NCBI GenBank assembly: GCA_037968895.1
Contig: JBBKWJ010000297.1
Location: 1 to 17,047 of the forward strand
Length of the DNA stretch: 17,047 nucleotides
DNA from: JBBKWJ01 sp037968895
GTDB lineage: Bacteria; Actinomycetota; Acidimicrobiia; Acidimicrobiales; SZUA-35
Direction of reading: 5' to 3'
Position 1 is the stretch's first letter, and every line of letters begins with the position of its first letter. A program made the position numbers and the translations under genes. Shown here piece by piece: positions 13,935 through 17,047 of this stretch. Under the pieces are notes generated by a model. The model was not told the DNA's origin, did no database searches, and worked only from the letters and a program-made list of their open reading frames with translations.

Positions 13935-14830
13935 CGTTCGCTCTCTCGTTTCGTAGAGGTGTTCTGGTGCACACGTAGCGCCTTGGCATCGATCGAGAAG
14001 TGCAGGTCAGTCGCCGGCGGCCGGTCTTCTCCATCGAGTTCGTATGGTTGCGGATCAGGGTGATGGACATCAATGATCCGACCTTGAGCGCGTCGAGCGA
14101 GATCGAATCGTTGCTCCTTCCGTCGCAGCAGACGCCAAGCGATGGAGGCCCACTCCCGAACGGTCGAGGCCGACATCACTGCGACGTCGAGCATCCCGTC
14201 GTCTGGCTCCGCATCAGGGAAGACCTCGATGCCACCGCTGATCTGGCCAAAGTTGCCGACCAACACCATGGTGGATCGTCCCTTGAACCACGGGATGCCG
14301 TCTACGGTGACAGTCGTTTTGACCAGACCGGCTCGAAGGTTGCGCGCCGCAGACAGCACATACGCTGCAGTTCCGATTTTCGATTTCAGCTTGTCGTTCG
14401 CGTCGCGAATCATCAGCGCGTCGAAGCCTGATCCAGCCATCACCGCAAACGTCTCGCCGTTTACCGTGCCGAGGTCGATGGTCTGGGCCGTGCCTTCTCC
14501 GATTGCGGATGCTCCGTTAAGGCCCGACTCGATGCCGAGGTTGGAAGCAAGAAGATTTCCAGTTCCGAGCGGCACAATCGAAAGGGCGACGTCAGAGTGA
14601 GCGAGCGGCTCAAGGCAGGCGCGCACGGTGCCGTCGCCGCCACAGGCGACAACAATGTGGGCGCCATTGCTGATCGCTGCCTTTGTCTGCCCTGGCCCCG
14701 GATCGTCCTCGGTTGTCGCGACAAGTTCGGTATCTGGCCCGAGCGCTCGTCGAAGGTCATCTTCAGGTGGCGCGCTGCCGCTGGCCGGGTTCCAGATGGC
14801 AACGATCTTCTTCTCTTGCCTCTCAGTCAT
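13931..14830 (-). CDS. Diacylglycerol-kinase catalytic domain lipid kinase
   Basis: This enzyme phosphorylates a lipid such as diacylglycerol with ATP, giving phosphatidate. The 299-residue protein has NPASGSA (14-20), the nucleotide loop GGDGTV (64-69), PLGTGN (87-92) and the late block FPDAEPDDGMLDV with YELDGE. These are the YegS/DgkB-type signatures. The ATG at 14830 overlaps the PAP2 stop by ATGA, and its own stop overlaps PPK2. Pairing with a PAP2 phosphatase suggests a phosphatidate/diacylglycerol cycle (inference). It could equally act on another polyprenol or sphingoid lipid. Confidence 0.9.
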   Translation of the reverse strand: MTERQEKKIVAIWNPASGSAPPEDDLRRALGPDTELVATTEDDPGPGQTKAAISNGAHIVVACGGDGTVRACLEPLAHSDVALSIVPLGTGNLLASNLGIESGLNGASAIGEGTAQTIDLGTVNGETFAVMAGSGFDALMIRDANDKLKSKIGTAAYVLSAARNLRAGLVKTTVTVDGIPWFKGRSTMVLVGNFGQISGGIEVFPDAEPDDGMLDVAVMSASTVREWASIAWRLLRRKEQRFDLARRAQGRIIDVHHPDPQPYELDGEDRPPATDLHFSIDAKALRVHQNTSTKRESER

Positions 14831-15543
14831 GCTTCTACCTCAAATTCGGGTCGGTATGGCCTTAGAACTTGGAGGCAAATGACGATCGAAACGACCCCGA
14901 GGATGATTCCAGCGACGACGTCGGACAGGAAGTGCATGCCTTGGTACATGCGAGCCCACGCCACGATCACCGGTATCGCGGCGACAAACACCACCGCCAT
15001 TACCCGGGCGAGCGCCGAGCGAGTGTGCTGGAACACAATGATGGCGACGACGGCGTACACCGTGGCGGCTGCAACGTGTCCGGAGGGGAAACTCGTGGCA
15101 ACGGGCGACTCGAGGAGTCGTTCGACCCCAGGTCTCGGTCGTCCAACGATCAGCGACGAGGCTACGTAGGCCGATGCCTCAAACATCAATGTAAGTCCGA
15201 TGAGTGCAGCTTCGTACCATCGTCGCCACCGCCAGAGAGCTAGCCCCGCCAGCACCAAAGAAAGCCCGATCTTCACCGGCGTGTCGGCCACGAATGCGCC
15301 CCAATGAGCGAGATCGATCGTCGACTCGGCACGGTCTTCGGCCAGAGATTCAGCCGTGTCGACATCAAGCTCCACGATCGAGTTTGGAGCGGCCCAATTC
15401 GTAAGGGACTCGCCGATCGCCACCGTGACAACAACGACAACGAAGAGCGCAACAACGAGTTGGATCAACTCTCGGCGGTGCAATGGCCAGGTGGATTTCC
15501 ACCAGTCCGATCTGATGTTGGCAGCCTGCAGAGTGTCAGTCAT
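14827..15543 (-). CDS. PAP2 family membrane phosphatase
   Basis: This integral membrane phosphatase should dephosphorylate a lipid phosphate, such as phosphatidate or undecaprenyl diphosphate. It has 238 residues and about six membrane helices (roughly 24-46, 85-103, 110-130, 158-175, 181-200, 205-227). Active-site motif 2 is SFPSGH (about 150-155), motif 3 is RMYQGMHFLSD with R, H and D in place. Motif 1 is VGRPRP, without the lysine that usually stands seven before the RP. The start ATG at 15543 overlaps the DUF1206 stop by 8 nt and has AAGGA upstream. The substrate is unknown. Confidence 0.88.
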   Translation of the reverse strand: MTDTLQAANIRSDWWKSTWPLHRRELIQLVVALFVVVVVTVAIGESLTNWAAPNSIVELDVDTAESLAEDRAESTIDLAHWGAFVADTPVKIGLSLVLAGLALWRWRRWYEAALIGLTLMFEASAYVASSLIVGRPRPGVERLLESPVATSFPSGHVAAATVYAVVAIIVFQHTRSALARVMAVVFVAAIPVIVAWARMYQGMHFLSDVVAGIILGVVSIVICLQVLRPYRPEFEVEA

Positions 15544-16396
15544 TCCTGGGTCCTTCTAGTTTTCTATGACGGGCGGACAGGGCCGCGAAAAGGCCATACG
15601 CAATGAAGCCGAAACCGACTGCTGCGCTGAGAGCGGCACCGAATGGGTTTTCTGCGAGTTGGCGAATCGAGTCGTCGAGACCAGCAGCGTCATTCGGGTC
15701 GAACGTCCACGCCGCTCGAACCAGGAAGGCGCCGATGATCCCCATTGACACACCTCGAGCGATCCAGCCGATCGTGCCGAGGCGATCGATTAACGTTCCC
15801 TCTAGTCCATCGCCACCTGACATCTGATCTCGAAAGCTTCTCGTCAGCCCCTTGCGACAGAAAACCACGCCAATCCCGACCACTATCAGTCCGGCGATGA
15901 TGACCATCGTCCTTCCTGCGGTAACTGATAGAACGTCGGTGACAAGGCCCTCGATCATTCGATCCTCGCGCTCATCCGGATCGGAACTGGCACGGCGGAT
16001 CACATCGACGATCGTGACCAACAGCGACGAGTAGATTGCTGCCGACACCAGATAGCCCACACGGTCGACCAGCGCCTTGCCGCTCCAATCGCCGGGGAGA
16101 ACCACCGTAAACAGCCGCCAGATGGCGTACAACAGTAGACCTGTGCCGAGTGCGACAAGAAGAAGCCGTCCCAGGGGTTGCTCAGCAATCTTTTCGACCG
16201 CTCCGGCTTGATTCGCTTCGTCGCTTTCGGATGAACCGAGAGCGATGCGGACGAACAAAACGCCGACCAGCAAGTAGACGAGGCCCTTTGCGACCCAGCC
16301 TGCACGACCGAGAATGGCGAAGCGCTCGCCCGCATCTTCGGCCTTTGCTCCCAAGTCACTGGTGTCGGAAACGGACGTGCGGGCGCTCACCGTCAT
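15536..16396 (-). CDS. DUF1206 membrane protein
   Basis: A 286-residue membrane protein of the DUF1206 family, common in actinobacteria and of unknown function. It holds three repeats of a two-helix unit. The first starts ILGRAGWVAKGLVYLLVG and ends in EQPLGRLLLVALGTGLLLYAIW. The second is weaker, in the middle. The third is TIGWIARGVSMGIIGAFLV to AENPFGAALSAAVGFGFIAYGLF. The G-x-x-AxG and E-x-P-F/L-G anchors mark the repeats. The ATG at 16396 overlaps the PhoD-like stop (ATGA). The position between phosphatases gives a context of envelope or phosphate handling, but no function should be read into that. Confidence 0.88.
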   Translation of the reverse strand: MTVSARTSVSDTSDLGAKAEDAGERFAILGRAGWVAKGLVYLLVGVLFVRIALGSSESDEANQAGAVEKIAEQPLGRLLLVALGTGLLLYAIWRLFTVVLPGDWSGKALVDRVGYLVSAAIYSSLLVTIVDVIRRASSDPDEREDRMIEGLVTDVLSVTAGRTMVIIAGLIVVGIGVVFCRKGLTRSFRDQMSGGDGLEGTLIDRLGTIGWIARGVSMGIIGAFLVRAAWTFDPNDAAGLDDSIRQLAENPFGAALSAAVGFGFIAYGLFAALSARHRKLEGPRND

Positions 16397-17047
16397 CCCT
16401 CCGGCGTCCGTGACGTTGTCGATTCGTCGGACGAATGTCCAAGTCGGAGGTCAGCCACAATATTGAGCTGGGGATCGCCATCTTCGTCAGGAAAGGATTG
16501 CTCAATCTGCAGGAACACGTCAGCACCTCGGTAGCAAATTTCAGCCATGTTGTTGGCAAAGAAAGGACCGGCAGCCATCTTGATTCCGGGCCGGGACTCG
16601 TGGGCCCCGCTCATCCGACGCAACAGCCCGCCCGCGACTTGACCGGCTCTCGTGAGGGTCATGCGCATGACCCCTCGCTCAGGGGGAATGAGCGCGTTTC
16701 GGATCGGCGAAGACACGACCTGCCACACAGTCAGGCCCGACTCGTCTTCCCCTAGAGGGACGCTGGCGGCGTAAGAAAAATGGATGTCTCCGGATGCAAC
16801 GATGATCGACTTCGGCGGAGCCTCGCTAGTTTGCAGAGTGACCAGGAGATCGACGAACTGTTGATACGAAGTGGCGAAGGCGGACCAGTCTTCCAGGTCC
16901 AGCCCACGGCGAATGCTCTCGGCCATACGAGCCGCGGTCTTGCCCCATGCACCGCCAGCGACCCGTTCGTTCCAGACTTGAAGGTCGTGGAGCCCGTCGG
17001 CAATAAACACGGGCACCGAAGTAGCGAGCATGAGGTGTCCCGTTGTT
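16393..17047 (-). CDS. PhoD-like phosphatase, C-terminal part (runs off the right edge)
   Basis: The visible 217 residues are the C-terminal part of an alkaline phosphatase D-like metallophosphatase. The conserved start region is GLHDLQVWNERVAGGAWG. The metal-site motif IIVASGDIHFSYAA follows (GD-x-H), then VSSPIRNALIP, and the C-terminal strands with GPFFANNMAEICY. The frame is open to base 17047, so the ATG at 17031 is internal. The N-terminal catalytic motifs lie outside the window. It is the most upstream gene seen in a six-gene minus-strand run and overlaps DUF1206 by ATGA. It is a different subfamily from the PhoD at 11381-13087. Confidence 0.82.
   Translation of the reverse strand, partial: TTGHLMLATSVPVFIADGLHDLQVWNERVAGGAWGKTAARMAESIRRGLDLEDWSAFATSYQQFVDLLVTLQTSEAPPKSIIVASGDIHFSYAASVPLGEDESGLTVWQVVSSPIRNALIPPERGVMRMTLTRAGQVAGGLLRRMSGAHESRPGIKMAAGPFFANNMAEICYRGADVFLQIEQSFPDEDGDPQLNIVADLRLGHSSDESTTSRTPEG

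Noticed and set aside
1..17047. CRISPR array, tRNA, rRNA, insertion sequence or prophage
   Set aside because: No spaced repeats, tRNA arm pattern, transposase or phage gene, or terminal inverted repeats were seen.

Overview
The window reads as chromosomal DNA of a GC-rich actinomycete. The lineage looks like Acidimicrobiia or a relative. This is inferred from gene content: HAD-PlsC fusion, WS/DGAT, DUF1206, an Rv2629-like baeRF, and leaderless promoters of TAnnnT type. No RNA genes, insertion sequences, CRISPR arrays or prophage genes were seen, and both edges cut through genes.

Region 1 (1-5210) is a lipid-assembly block. A TetR regulator (2161-2802) is divergent from a HAD-phosphatase/PlsC fusion (664-2085) and a WS/DGAT acyltransferase (<1-652). 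An acyl-CoA ligase (2917-4353) and a second PlsC (4353-5210) follow TetR. Together they could activate fatty acids, acylate the glycerol backbone and finish triacylglycerol or wax ester. The TetR/HAD-PlsC gap holds two tandem TGTCA-N5-TGACA operators inside two divergent promoters, both of which look leaderless.

Region 2 (5211-9841) is the most notable part. It holds two paralogous bacterial eRF1/Pelota-like proteins (baeRF, Rv2629 type), a short ribosome hibernation factor (HPF/RaiA), two MarR regulators and a flavin reductase. One baeRF keeps the GGWSQRR loop. The other has lost about 26 residues exactly there. The two MarR genes each face a transcription unit that carries or may carry a baeRF. 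One shared gap has a near-perfect 22-bp palindrome lying across overlapping divergent promoters. I infer a MarR-controlled ribosome dormancy or rescue module.

Region 3 (9913-11267, minus) has a PRC-barrel protein, a four-cysteine zinc-ribbon protein and a PA2169-type four-helix protein, ending in a strong hairpin terminator. These look like small stress-associated genes.

Region 4 (11381->17047, minus) is a tight six-gene run with overlapping starts and stops: a PhoD-like phosphatase (partial), DUF1206, PAP2, a diacylglycerol-kinase-like lipid kinase, PPK2, and a PhoD phosphatase fused to a five-helix membrane domain. The theme is phosphate, polyphosphate and phospholipid turnover.

As a whole the window joins neutral-lipid storage, polyphosphate/phosphate handling and ribosome hibernation, all consistent with a slow-growing, storage-prone organism. 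That overall reading is inference.
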